Assembly (NCBI GenBank): GCA_035471925.1
Contig: DATIPO010000089.1
Span: forward strand, 15,104-79,103
DNA from: JANQFM01 sp035471925
GTDB taxonomy: Bacteria; Acidobacteriota; UBA6911; RPQK01; DATIPO01
Reading direction: 5' to 3'
DNA length: 64,000 nt
Part shown: piece after piece, positions 34,925-43,280 of the stretch
Position numbering within the stretch: position 1 is the stretch's first letter
Layout: every line of letters begins with the position of its first letter
Position numbers and translations under genes: made by a program
Notes under the pieces: generated by a model
The model's input: the letters and a program-made list of their open reading frames with translations, nothing else
The model's database searches: none
What the model was told of the DNA's origin: nothing

Positions 34925-36354
34925 AACTGTACCGCCCCATTGGCTAGCTCCAGAAGCGGAGCCGGATAGAGTCCCAGCAAGAGCGTCCCCAAGACCAGCA
35001 ATACGATGATGGTCCGCAGAGCGCCGGTCATTTCAACGCTCAGAGGCTGTGAAGAGCCTTGCTGCATAAACATGACGACGATGACCCGCAAGTAGTAATA
35101 CAAGCCCACGGCTGAAGTAATGACCGCGATCACTACCAGCCAATAAAGTCCTTGTTGAACGGCCGCCGAGAAAAGGAAGAACTTACCCATGAATCCCGCG
35201 GTGGCGGGAATCCCCGCCATGGATATCAGGAAAATCGAGAGTGACATTGTGAGGAAGGGGGCCTTGAAGCCGATGCCCTTGAAGTCGTCCAGTTCGATGC
35301 CGGCTTCTCCCTTGAGGCTGATGATCTGAATGACCACCAGCGCGCCGATGGTCATCAGCGCATAGGCAGACAGGTAGTAGAGGACGCCCTGGGCTCCCAG
35401 TTGATTGTGGGCCGTCACGCCCACCAGGATGTATCCAGCGTGGGCGATGGAAGAATAGGCCAGCAGACGCTTGAGATTGCGCTGGGAGAGAGCCGCTACG
35501 TTGCCGATGGCCATGGTGAGGACGGCCCCCATCCACAGCGCGTCGGCCCAGAACTCGTTGACTCCCGGCGTGACCTGCTGAACGATGCGCACCAAGGCGA
35601 TGAATCCGGCCGCCTTGGAGCCCACTGCCAGGTGGGACGTAACAGGCAGGGGAGCTCCCTGGTAGACATCGGGGGCCCACACGTGGAAGGGAGCCATGGC
35701 CACTTTGAATCCGAATCCCACCAGCAGCAGACCCACCCCCAGGTAGAGGGTGGCGCCGTAGTCGCCGACAGCGATATAGCTGGCGATCTCGGAATACCCG
35801 GTGGATCCGGCTTGCCCGTAGAGGAAGGCGATGCCGTAGAGCATGAAGCTGGTGGAAAAAGCGCCCAGGATGAAGTACTTCCAGGCCGCCTCGGCTGACT
35901 TGACGTCGGCTTTCTGGCGCATTCCGGCCAGGATGTAGGTGGCGATGGAAAGGGTTTCCAGTCCCAGGAAGGTCATGACCAAGTCGGAGCTGGAAGCCAT
36001 GAAGCACATGCCCACGGTGGCGAAGAGCAGCAGACTGAAGAATTCGCCCCGCAGGATGTTTTCGCGGCGCAGGTAGGGAATGGCCGATGCGGCAATCAGT
36101 CCGCTGACCGTGAGCAGCAGGATGCGGGCCACGGTCCCGAACTCGTCTTGCACGATCATCCCGTAGAAGGCGGGTGAGGAGGCCGTTCCCACTTGGGAGG
36201 CGGCGGCGACCAGGGCGGCCGCGATGCCCCCGACGGAGACCCAGCCCAGAGTGGCCTGCTGCTCCTTCTTGAGGGAAGGCACCAGCACCATTACCAGCAC
36301 GCCGACGAGGCTCAAGATGATTTCCGGCAGAATGGCGGCGTAATTAATATCCAC
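34921..36354 (-). CDS. nuoN: NADH-quinone oxidoreductase subunit N
   Basis: The 477-residue polytopic membrane protein is an antiporter-like subunit of complex I that moves protons. About 14 membrane helices are expected, with the conserved KSAEAAWKYFILGAFSTSF and VAMAPFHVWAPDVYQGAP segments visible around residues 150-240. It overlaps greA by 4 nt and nuoM by 11 nt. Position and order fit the canonical nuoL-M-N tail. Confidence 0.95.
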   Translation of the reverse strand: MDINYAAILPEIILSLVGVLVMVLVPSLKKEQQATLGWVSVGGIAAALVAAASQVGTASSPAFYGMIVQDEFGTVARILLLTVSGLIAASAIPYLRRENILRGEFFSLLLFATVGMCFMASSSDLVMTFLGLETLSIATYILAGMRQKADVKSAEAAWKYFILGAFSTSFMLYGIAFLYGQAGSTGYSEIASYIAVGDYGATLYLGVGLLLVGFGFKVAMAPFHVWAPDVYQGAPLPVTSHLAVGSKAAGFIALVRIVQQVTPGVNEFWADALWMGAVLTMAIGNVAALSQRNLKRLLAYSSIAHAGYILVGVTAHNQLGAQGVLYYLSAYALMTIGALVVIQIISLKGEAGIELDDFKGIGFKAPFLTMSLSIFLISMAGIPATAGFMGKFFLFSAAVQQGLYWLVVIAVITSAVGLYYYLRVIVVMFMQQGSSQPLSVEMTGALRTIIVLLVLGTLLLGLYPAPLLELANGAVQF

Positions 36355-37870
36355 GGTTTTCCACCCGCATCGTTTGATTCTGTACGGTTTCCACCCGCTC
36401 CACGACCTTTTGGATGGAGGCGTCCATCGGCCTCAGGAAGGCGCTTGAGTAGACCCCCATCCACAGGGCCAGGAGCACCAGCGGCAGCAGCAATCCGATC
36501 TCGCGGGGCGAGAGGTCGGAGAGTGCCGAATTCTCTTGGTTGGTCATCTTGCCCAGGAAGACCCGCTGATACATCCACAGCATGTAGACAGCCGAGAGGA
36601 TGACTCCGGTGGTGGCGAAGGCGGCGTAGACCGGGTTAGCCAGGAACGTCCCCTGCAAGGTCAGAAACTCGCCCACGAAGCCGTTGAGGCCGGGCAGTCC
36701 GATGCTGGAAAGGGTGATGACCATGAAGAAGGCGGCGAACACCGGCATCGACTGGGCCAGTCCTCCGAAGTCCTCGATCTGGCGGGTGTGGCGGCGGTCG
36801 TAGATCATGCCCACGAGCAGGAAGAGTCCGCCGGTGGAGATGCCGTGGTTGAGCATCTGCATGGTAGCGCCTTCCACGGCCTCCATGTTGAAGGCGAAAA
36901 TGCCCAGCACGATGAGTCCCATGTGGCTGACCGAGGAATAAGCCACCAGTTTCTTGACATCGGGCTGGACCATGGCCACGAGGGCTCCGTAAATGATGGC
37001 GATGATGGCCAGCCAGGATACGGTGGGCGCTACGTCCACGGCCACTTCGGGAAACATGGGCAGGCAGAAGCGCAGCAATCCATAGGTGCCCATCTTGAGA
37101 AGCACGCCGGCCAGGATGACCGACCCGGCTGTAGGCGCTTCTACGTGTGCGTCGGGCAGCCAGGTGTGGAATGGGAAGAGCGGCACCTTGACGGCGAAGG
37201 CCAGAAAGAAGGCCATGAAGAGCCAGAAAGCCGTGGTCTCATCGAGAAAAACGGCGCCGCTGCTCAGGGCCTGGGTGACTTCCACGATATTAAGGCTGCC
37301 GACCTTGAAGTACAAGGTGATCAGGGCGGCCAGCATCAGCAGGGAGGCAGCGGCGGTGTAGAGGAAAAACTTGACCGCGGCGTAAATGCGCCTTTCTCCG
37401 CCCCAGATTCCGATCAGGAAGTACATGGGAATCAGCATCACTTCCCAGAAGAGGTAGAAGAGCACCAAGTCGAGGGCGATGAAGACGCCCACCATGCCCA
37501 CCTGCAGGGCCAGCATGGAGATCAGGTAGCCCTTGAGGTGCTTCTCGACATGCCAACTGCTGAGGATGCAGAGCGGCATGATGAGATTGGTGAGCAGCAC
37601 CAAAAAGAGGCTGATGCCGTCGATGCCCACGGCGTAGTGGGCCTGGAAGTCTCCCAGGGCGAACCAAGGGGCTTCGCTGGTGAACTGCATGGCATGGGAG
37701 GAGGCGTCGAAACCCGTCCACAGCAGGATCGAGACCAGGAAGGCCAGCGTCGTGGAGGCCAGGGCCGTCAGTCGCAGCATGCCTTTGGAACCCGAGGGCA
37801 GGATGGCCAGGGCCAGGGCTCCCACGGCGGGCAGCAAGAGGACGACGGTAAGTATCATGCTTTCAGGCAT
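36344..37870 (-). CDS. nuoM: NADH-quinone oxidoreductase subunit M
   Basis: The 508-residue antiporter-like membrane subunit of complex I shows the family signatures YLFWEVMLIPMYFLIGIWGG near residue 140 and FPFHTWLPDAHVEAPTAGSV near 225. KKLVAYSSVSHMG, near residue 300, is part of the proton channel. The start at 37870 lies 4 nt after the nuoL stop; an alternative MILTVVLLLP start is 4 codons further in. It overlaps nuoN by 11 nt. Confidence 0.95.
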   Translation of the reverse strand: MPESMILTVVLLLPAVGALALAILPSGSKGMLRLTALASTTLAFLVSILLWTGFDASSHAMQFTSEAPWFALGDFQAHYAVGIDGISLFLVLLTNLIMPLCILSSWHVEKHLKGYLISMLALQVGMVGVFIALDLVLFYLFWEVMLIPMYFLIGIWGGERRIYAAVKFFLYTAAASLLMLAALITLYFKVGSLNIVEVTQALSSGAVFLDETTAFWLFMAFFLAFAVKVPLFPFHTWLPDAHVEAPTAGSVILAGVLLKMGTYGLLRFCLPMFPEVAVDVAPTVSWLAIIAIIYGALVAMVQPDVKKLVAYSSVSHMGLIVLGIFAFNMEAVEGATMQMLNHGISTGGLFLLVGMIYDRRHTRQIEDFGGLAQSMPVFAAFFMVITLSSIGLPGLNGFVGEFLTLQGTFLANPVYAAFATTGVILSAVYMLWMYQRVFLGKMTNQENSALSDLSPREIGLLLPLVLLALWMGVYSSAFLRPMDASIQKVVERVETVQNQTMRVENRGY

Positions 37871-37874
37871 AGCG

Positions 37875-39875
37875 TCACGAGGTGAAGTAGAAAACGAATA
37901 TCAGCACCGTCCCGAAGACCACCCAGGCGGCGTAGCTGCGCACATAGCCGGTTTGCAGGCGGCGCGCCATCTGGCTGCCGATCTGGGCCAGGGCGGCCAC
38001 GCCGTTGACCAGTCCGTCGATGACGGAGGCGTCCATCAGGCGCCACAGGATGTTGCGGGAAATCCACTGAATGGGGTAGACGAAAAGGGTGTCGTAGAGT
38101 TCGTCCACCAGGAACTTGTTGCGCATCAATTGGTAGGCCCCGGCAAAGCGCCGCGATACCCGGCCGGGCAGGTCGGGGTCTTTGGCGTAGCCCCAGTAGG
38201 CCACCAGGAATCCGACTAATCCCAGAGCCACCGCCAGTCCCGCCATCGTCAGTTCCAGGGCCGTATGGTCGTGGTGCTCCTGAGTGGCGGCGTGGGCCAC
38301 GTAGCGGTACTCGAAAGAGGGCTCCAGAAAATGATGAAGCTGGTTGGTGTCGGAAAGCCAGGGCGGGAGTCCGACCCAGCCGCCAATCACTGCCAGGACG
38401 GCCAGAAGCACCAGGGGCAGCAGCACGATCCAGCCCGGTTCCTTGGGCTTGTGTTGGACGGCCTGGGCGTCGTGCCCATGATCGTCGCCATGATTGCCCT
38501 GGCCGTGGTCATCGTGGTGCTCGCCCATCTCAATGCGCTCCTCGCCGTGGAAGCAGAGGAACATGAGGCGGAACATGTAAAACGACGTGAGCCCGGCCAC
38601 CAGCGCTCCCACGGCGTAGAAGGCAGGTCCGCCCAGCGGGCTGGAATAAGCCTCCCAGAGGATCTCGTCCTTGGAGAAGAATCCCGAAAGGAAGGGGAAT
38701 CCGGCGATGGCCAGGGTGGCGATGCCCATGGTGCCCCAAGTCCAGGGCAGGTACTTGCGCAGGCCTCCCATCTTGAAGAGGTCCTGCTGATGATGCATGG
38801 CCAGGATCACGCTTCCCGAGCCCAGAAAGAGCAGGGCCTTGAAGAAGGCGTGGGTCATGAGGTGGAAGATCCCGGCGCTGTAGGCACCGACGCCGCAGGC
38901 CAGAAACATGTATCCGAGCTGGCTGACGGTGGAATAGGCCAGGACCTTCTTGATGTCGCGTTGGGCCACGGCGATCAGAGCCGACAGCAGCGCCGTGGCC
39001 AGGGCCACGACGGCGACGATCAGCAGCGTGTCGGGTGCGCGGCTGTACAGGGCCGAGGAGCGGGCGATCATGTAAACGCCTGCCGTGACCATGGTGGCGG
39101 CGTGGATCAGAGCGCTGACCGGAGTGGGGCCGGCCATGGCGTCCGGCAGCCACACGAAAAGGGGAATCTGGGCGCTCTTGCCGGTGGCGCCGATAAAGAA
39201 AAGCAGCGTAATAACCGAAAGGATGCCGAATCCGCTCTCCGGCTCGATGGCCGAGACGTTCTCAAAAACGTCCAGATAGGCGATGCTTCCGAACTCGCTG
39301 AAGAGGAGGAACATGCCCAGCAGGAAGGCGAAGTCGCCGATGCGGTTGACGATGAAGGCCCTCTTGGCGGCGTCCCCCGCGAAGCGTTCCTTGAAGTAGT
39401 AGCCGATGAGCAGAAAGGAGCACAGGCCCACGCCCTCCCATCCCACGAACATGAGCAGGTAGTTGTCGGCCAGCACCAGCACGCTCATCATGAAGATGAA
39501 CAGGTTGAGATAGGAGAAGTATCGGTAGTAGCCGTCCTCGCCCTGCATGTAGCCCATCGAGTAGAGGTGGATGAGGAACCCGACTCCCGTCACCACCAGG
39601 ATCATCACGGCCGACAGCGGATCGAAGAGGAAGGCGGCCTGGGAGGCGAAATCGCCGGCCTGAATCCAGGTGAAGAGCTCCACGCTGTGGACCCGTTCTT
39701 GGTGGGGCAGTCCCAGCAGTTCGAAGAAGCTGAGGACGGCCACAGCGAAGGACAGAAAGACCGAGGAACAGGCGATGATTCCCGCCGCCCGCTCGGGAAG
39801 GCGCTTGCCCACCAGCCCGTTGATGGCGGCTCCCAGCAGGGGAAAAAGCAGCAGAATGGGAAAGCTATCCAGCAT
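37875..39875 (-). CDS. nuoL: NADH-quinone oxidoreductase subunit L
   Basis: The 666-residue largest membrane subunit of complex I has the antiporter core (GKSAQIPLFVWLPDAMAGPT, KKVLAYSTVSQLGYM) and a long C-terminal part that includes the lateral helix. Residues about 448-478 are an unusual His- and Asp-rich loop (GEHHDDHGQGNHGDDHGHD) between membrane helices. The gene follows nuoK after 3 nt. It works with nuoM and nuoN in proton pumping. Confidence 0.95.
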   Translation of the reverse strand: MLDSFPILLLFPLLGAAINGLVGKRLPERAAGIIACSSVFLSFAVAVLSFFELLGLPHQERVHSVELFTWIQAGDFASQAAFLFDPLSAVMILVVTGVGFLIHLYSMGYMQGEDGYYRYFSYLNLFIFMMSVLVLADNYLLMFVGWEGVGLCSFLLIGYYFKERFAGDAAKRAFIVNRIGDFAFLLGMFLLFSEFGSIAYLDVFENVSAIEPESGFGILSVITLLFFIGATGKSAQIPLFVWLPDAMAGPTPVSALIHAATMVTAGVYMIARSSALYSRAPDTLLIVAVVALATALLSALIAVAQRDIKKVLAYSTVSQLGYMFLACGVGAYSAGIFHLMTHAFFKALLFLGSGSVILAMHHQQDLFKMGGLRKYLPWTWGTMGIATLAIAGFPFLSGFFSKDEILWEAYSSPLGGPAFYAVGALVAGLTSFYMFRLMFLCFHGEERIEMGEHHDDHGQGNHGDDHGHDAQAVQHKPKEPGWIVLLPLVLLAVLAVIGGWVGLPPWLSDTNQLHHFLEPSFEYRYVAHAATQEHHDHTALELTMAGLAVALGLVGFLVAYWGYAKDPDLPGRVSRRFAGAYQLMRNKFLVDELYDTLFVYPIQWISRNILWRLMDASVIDGLVNGVAALAQIGSQMARRLQTGYVRSYAAWVVFGTVLIFVFYFTS

Positions 39876-39878
39876 GGA

Positions 39879-40181
39879 TCACCACTTCATGTTGTCGACG
39901 GCGTCGACGTCCAGAGTGCCCTGTCGTTTGCGCAGCACTACGATGATGGCCAGTCCCACGGCGGCTTCGGCGGCGGCCACAACCATGACGAAGACCACGA
40001 AGATCTGCCCGTCCACCTGCTGCAGGCTGCGGGAGTAAGCGATCAACGTCAGGTTCACGGCGTTGAGCATGATCTCCACGCACATGAACATGGTGATGGC
40101 ATTGCGCTTGAAGAGAACGCCGAAGGAGCCGATGGAAAAGAGGATTGCTCCCAGGATCAGATAATGTGCGGTCGGGACCAT
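39879..40181 (-). CDS. nuoK: NADH-quinone oxidoreductase subunit K
   Basis: The 100-residue protein has three membrane helices and the conserved acidic residues in MFMCVEIMLNAVNL and VVAAAEAAVGLAI, which lie on the proton path. Spacing is 7 nt after nuoJ and 3 nt before nuoL. The start MVPTAHYLILG fits the usual length of 100-105 residues. Confidence 0.95.
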   Translation of the reverse strand: MVPTAHYLILGAILFSIGSFGVLFKRNAITMFMCVEIMLNAVNLTLIAYSRSLQQVDGQIFVVFVMVVAAAEAAVGLAIIVVLRKRQGTLDVDAVDNMKW

Positions 40182-40188
40182 AGCGATT

Positions 40189-40677
40189 TCAGTCTCTTTG
40201 CCGTTTGGCCAGCACGATGGCGCCGATGACGGCTACCAGAATGAGGATCGACGTCAGTTCAAAGGGAAGCAGGTAGTCACGGAACATTCCACGTGCCACT
40301 TCGGGAAGGGCGCCCTTCTCCGACAAGCTGCCGGAAGGGATTCCCGTCCGCAGCGTGCGGATGAGGCTGTAGGCGATGAAAATCACCATGGGACTGATGG
40401 CGATCAGGATGGCGCCCTGGCGTTTGGCGCGGAAGATTTCGGTCTTGGGGTCCAGCAGCATGATCACGAACAGGAAAAGCACCATGATGGCGCCCGCGTA
40501 GACGATCACCTGAATCGCACCGATGAAGTAAGCCCCCAGTTGGATGAAGAGCGCAGCCATGGATCCGAAGCAGACGATCAGAGCCAATGCGCTGTAGACG
40601 GCGCGGCGTTGAAAAACCACCGCCAGAGCCGAAACAACGGCCACAGCCGCCAATATATAAAAAACGATCAATTCCAC
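40189..40677 (-). CDS. nuoJ: NADH-quinone oxidoreductase subunit J
   Basis: The 162-residue membrane subunit has the family features ALALIVCFGSMAALFIQLGA and IQVIVYAGAIMVLFLFVIMLL. I prefer the GTG start at 40677 because AAGGG (40686-40690) is 8 nt upstream; the TTG at 40683 is only 2 nt from it. nuoJ is first in the minus-strand run nuoJKLMN-greA and lies downstream of a strong promoter. Confidence 0.93.
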   Translation of the reverse strand: MELIVFYILAAVAVVSALAVVFQRRAVYSALALIVCFGSMAALFIQLGAYFIGAIQVIVYAGAIMVLFLFVIMLLDPKTEIFRAKRQGAILIAISPMVIFIAYSLIRTLRTGIPSGSLSEKGALPEVARGMFRDYLLPFELTSILILVAVIGAIVLAKRQRD

Positions 40678-40730
40678 GAGCAAAACCCTTGTATTCAGCG
40701 GCTTTCAGCCACCCCCTCCAAGACGCTCGA

Positions 40731-40759
40731 ATCTTAGTGGATGCCTGGGTCCGTGTCAA
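40731..40759 (-). promoter_or_regulatory. Promoter of the nuoJKLMN-greA operon
   Basis: On the minus strand TTGACA (40754-40759), a 17-bp spacer and TAAGAT (40731-40736) form a strong sigma-70 promoter. The predicted start of transcription is near 40724, giving a leader of about 47 nt that contains the AAGGG ribosome site. Confidence 0.75.
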
Positions 40760-41076
40760 GCACGCCCGGCCTCTCAATGAGCTGCCGCAACCCTCTCTTG
40801 CAGGCTGCGTGGCGAGCCTGCTCCCGGCTGGGCCTGTCATGCCCTGAAAGCCTCCCCCAGCCCGCACATCTCGATAGGAAAAGGGGAGCCTGCGCGAGGG
40901 CCGCCAAAACGCCGGAATCGACCCCTCCGGGGTGGGCTGGCCGGCGGTCCCGACAAGCGTCTCGTGGGCGGGATTCAACTTGGAGTCGGCTAGCGGAGCA
41001 TCAACGATGGCGGCTGAAATGGATGACGATCTTGCGGCCGGCTGAGGTTCCCGAAACCCGGTCGAGACCGCAGAGT
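40760..41076. other. Non-coding spacer before nuoJ
   Basis: About 317 bp separate the operon promoter from the end of the NHLRC2-like gene, both on the minus strand. I see no gene, tRNA, repeat or intrinsic terminator with a T run here. Confidence 0.5.
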
Positions 41077-42573
41077 CTATGGCCACTTGAGTTCGAGAGT
41101 CGAGACACGCCGTCCGCGGGCCGTGCGGACGGCGTGGTTGTTGCTGTCGGCGATGTAGAGAGTCTCGCCGGCAAAGCTCAGTCCCGAGGGCTCATAAAAG
41201 GACGCCCGGCGGCCCCAGCCGTCGCGCAGGCCAGCTTGGCCGCTGCCCCAACGGCGCCTGCAGCGGCGTGAGGCCGGGTCGAGGGTCTTGATCTTGTGGT
41301 TGTAGGTGTCGGCAATGTAAAGGAGTCCGTCGCGACAGGCCAGCCCCAGGGGATGTTGCAGGCGGACCTTCTGGCCCTTGCCGTCGGCATCGCCGTACTG
41401 GAAGAGGTCGAGTCCCACCAAAGTCCGCACTGGCTGCGAGGGGTCCAGCGGAACCGCCCGGATGGCACTGGCTTCGCTGTCGGCGACGTAGAGAAAGCGT
41501 CCGTCGCTGGCCAGTCCGCTGGGCTGGGCCAAGGCGCAATCGGGCAGCGGACCGTCCAGGCAGGCTTCCTGGGCGCTGCCGGCGTAGGGTCCGATCTGGC
41601 CGCTCTCAAGGTCGAGGAACCAGATTTGGTGTGGGCCGGCCATGGCGATGTAGAGTTCCTGGCCGGCCAACAGCACGTCCCAGGGCGAGTTGAGGGCCGT
41701 CTCCAGGGCCGGTCCGCCGCCGAAGTAGCCGGGCTTGCGGTTCTGCTGTCCCGTCCCGGCCAGCCGCTTCACGGTCTGCTTCTTTAAGTCGCAGATACGC
41801 AGCAGGTGGTTTTCGGTGTCGGCGATATAGAGCCGTCCGCCGCGCAGCGCCATCCCCTGGGGACACCGGAAGCTGGCCTGGGCGAAGCTTCCGTCGTGAG
41901 CGCCGGGCTGACCGCTCCCGATGACCGTCTCGACCTGTCCTTGCAGGTCGCTGACCACGATGCGGTGGTGGCCGCTGTCAGCGATAAAGAGGCGTCCGCC
42001 CGCCTCGTCAGCCAGCACCTTGCCGGGATAGCGGAGCCTTGTGGCTTGGCCGGCCGCCTCGGACCGCGAAACGGCTTGCTTGGCATCCGGCGCTTTCGGC
42101 GCCTCGTCCAAGGTCCCCTTTTCGCGGTGCATCTCAATCAGGCGGGCGATGGTTTTGTCGAGCAGTTCCAGGTTGCCCTCGCCCGAGGCGTATCCCACGA
42201 TGTAGCCTTCGGGGTCGATCAGCACCAGGGTGGGCCAAGCCTTGACGGCGTAGGCGCTCCAGGTGGAAAAGTCGTAGTCGTTGACCACAGCATGCCGCAC
42301 CTCGTGCCGCTGGACGGCTTCGCCGATGTTGCGCGAATCGCGTTCGTTGGGAAATTTGGCCGAATGCACCCCGATGACCACCAACTCGTCGGGAAATCTT
42401 TCTTCCAGCGCCTTCAGATCGGGGAGGACGTGCATGCAGTTGATGCAGCAGTAGGTCCAAAAATCGAGCAAAACGACCTTGCCCCGCAGCTCTGAAAGCT
42501 GCAAGGGCCGAGGCGTGTTGAACCAGTCTTTGGAGGCGTCCAGCTCCGGCGCCCGGACTCGCGGCTGCGGCAT
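41077..42573 (-). CDS. NHLRC2-like thioredoxin-fold and NHL beta-propeller protein
   Basis: The 498-residue protein joins a thioredoxin/TlpA-like domain (about 1-150) with an NHL-repeat propeller (about 180-498). The redox motif is CCINC (42-46), in FWTYCCINCMHVLPDL, identical in form to animal NHLRC2. NHL blades repeat the RLFIADSGHHRI, RLYIADTENHLL, LYIADTYNHKI and TLYIADSNNHAV pattern. There is no signal peptide, so it is probably cytoplasmic. The biochemical role of bacterial members is not established. A TGGTATAGT element ends 8 nt before the ATG, and there is no Shine-Dalgarno site. Confidence 0.88.
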   Translation of the reverse strand: MPQPRVRAPELDASKDWFNTPRPLQLSELRGKVVLLDFWTYCCINCMHVLPDLKALEERFPDELVVIGVHSAKFPNERDSRNIGEAVQRHEVRHAVVNDYDFSTWSAYAVKAWPTLVLIDPEGYIVGYASGEGNLELLDKTIARLIEMHREKGTLDEAPKAPDAKQAVSRSEAAGQATRLRYPGKVLADEAGGRLFIADSGHHRIVVSDLQGQVETVIGSGQPGAHDGSFAQASFRCPQGMALRGGRLYIADTENHLLRICDLKKQTVKRLAGTGQQNRKPGYFGGGPALETALNSPWDVLLAGQELYIAMAGPHQIWFLDLESGQIGPYAGSAQEACLDGPLPDCALAQPSGLASDGRFLYVADSEASAIRAVPLDPSQPVRTLVGLDLFQYGDADGKGQKVRLQHPLGLACRDGLLYIADTYNHKIKTLDPASRRCRRRWGSGQAGLRDGWGRRASFYEPSGLSFAGETLYIADSNNHAVRTARGRRVSTLELKWP

Positions 42574-42581
42574 AGCCGCCC

Positions 42582-42590
42582 ACTATACCA
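42582..42590 (-). promoter_or_regulatory. Extended -10 promoter of the NHLRC2-like gene
   Basis: TGGTATAGT on the minus strand ends 8 nt before the ATG at 42573. The -35 is poor, as expected for an extended -10 promoter. A leaderless or nearly leaderless transcript is predicted. Confidence 0.5.
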
Positions 42591-42622
42591 GCGTCGGTCG
42601 AGTCGGCTGCCCGGCAAGGAGA

Positions 42623-43015
42623 CTAGAACATCTCGATTCTCACCCGGATGCCGGGTGCGTTAGCCAGCCTAATATCGCCGGTCAGCAAAGTGGCACCCAG
42701 GATCTCCGCCAAGCTGACGTAGGCAGCATCATAGGCAGTGAGGTTGTGGCGCAACTCCCAGATGCGAGGCAGGTACAGCTCATGAGAATGTCGCTCTAAA
42801 TCGAGTTCGCGCAGGCTCTCCAGTGCTTGCCGTCCGCGTTCGGTAGTGATCGTGTCGTCGAAAACGCAGCGCCTAACTGTCTGCGCCACTTCAAGGTCAA
42901 CAAGGTGGGGAGCATGGAGCGAAATATCGCCGGGGGCGATGCGATCAGCTATTTGACGGCCCCTCCGGGTCGCTAGTAGAAGTTCGATCAAGACCGAAGC
43001 ATCCAGTACGATCAC
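42623..43015 (-). CDS. vapC: PIN-domain toxin, VapC family
   Basis: The 130-residue protein has the PIN-domain acidic residues: D5 in MIVLDASVLIE, the middle E in HLVDLEVAQTV, TAYDAAYVSLAE and LLTGDIRLA. VapC-type toxins are metal-dependent ribonucleases that cleave tRNA or rRNA. The start overlaps the antitoxin stop by 4 nt (ATGA), the usual coupling. The toxin is intact. It lies next to the LysR gene, with no sign of a mobile element. Confidence 0.9.
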   Translation of the reverse strand: MIVLDASVLIELLLATRRGRQIADRIAPGDISLHAPHLVDLEVAQTVRRCVFDDTITTERGRQALESLRELDLERHSHELYLPRIWELRHNLTAYDAAYVSLAEILGATLLTGDIRLANAPGIRVRIEMF

Positions 43016-43242
43016 CTGCGATCCCGCTCCTCCCGGACCATCTCGGCGGCTGAAGGAGACAACTCAATCTCAGGCAAATTGCGCAAACGCTCCAGGATTT
43101 CGGCTCGGGTAGGCCGCTCCAGCGACTTGCGCAACTCCCGCATGATGAACTCGGACATAGACATGCCCGCTAGAGCCGCCCTGGATTTGACCTGACGGTG
43201 CAACTCATCGGGCACGTTGCGGATCTGTATCATGCTGCTCAT
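43012..43242 (-). CDS. vapB: Ribbon-helix-helix antitoxin, FitA/VapB-like
   Basis: The 76-residue protein starts with a ribbon-helix-helix segment (MIQIRNVPDELHRQVKSRAA, GMSMSEFIMRELRKSLE) of the FitA/Arc type. A C-terminal arm (PSAAEMVREERDRR) would wrap the toxin. It binds DNA to repress its own operon and neutralises VapC. The start is taken as the ATG at 43242 because a full promoter places the first transcribed base on or next to it; an internal ATG at 43233 is possible. Confidence 0.88.
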   Translation of the reverse strand: MSSMIQIRNVPDELHRQVKSRAALAGMSMSEFIMRELRKSLERPTRAEILERLRNLPEIELSPSAAEMVREERDRR

Positions 43243-43245
43243 GCA

Positions 43246-43277
43246 GAAAGCATACTTTCATCACATTTTCATGTCAA
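43246..43277 (-). promoter_or_regulatory. Promoter and palindromic operator of the toxin-antitoxin module
   Basis: On the minus strand TTGACA (43272-43277), a 17-bp spacer and TATGCT (43249-43254) precede the ATG by 6 nt. The perfect palindrome GAAAG-CATA-CTTTC (43246-43259, plus-strand reading) covers the -10 box. This is an ideal site for autorepression by the ribbon-helix-helix antitoxin. Confidence 0.65.
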
Positions 43278-43280
43278 CCT

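Noticed and set aside
38265..40229. 654-residue plus-strand open frame
   Set aside because: It is antisense to nuoL and nuoK. Its sequence is His/Glu/Gln-rich shadow composition with no domain.
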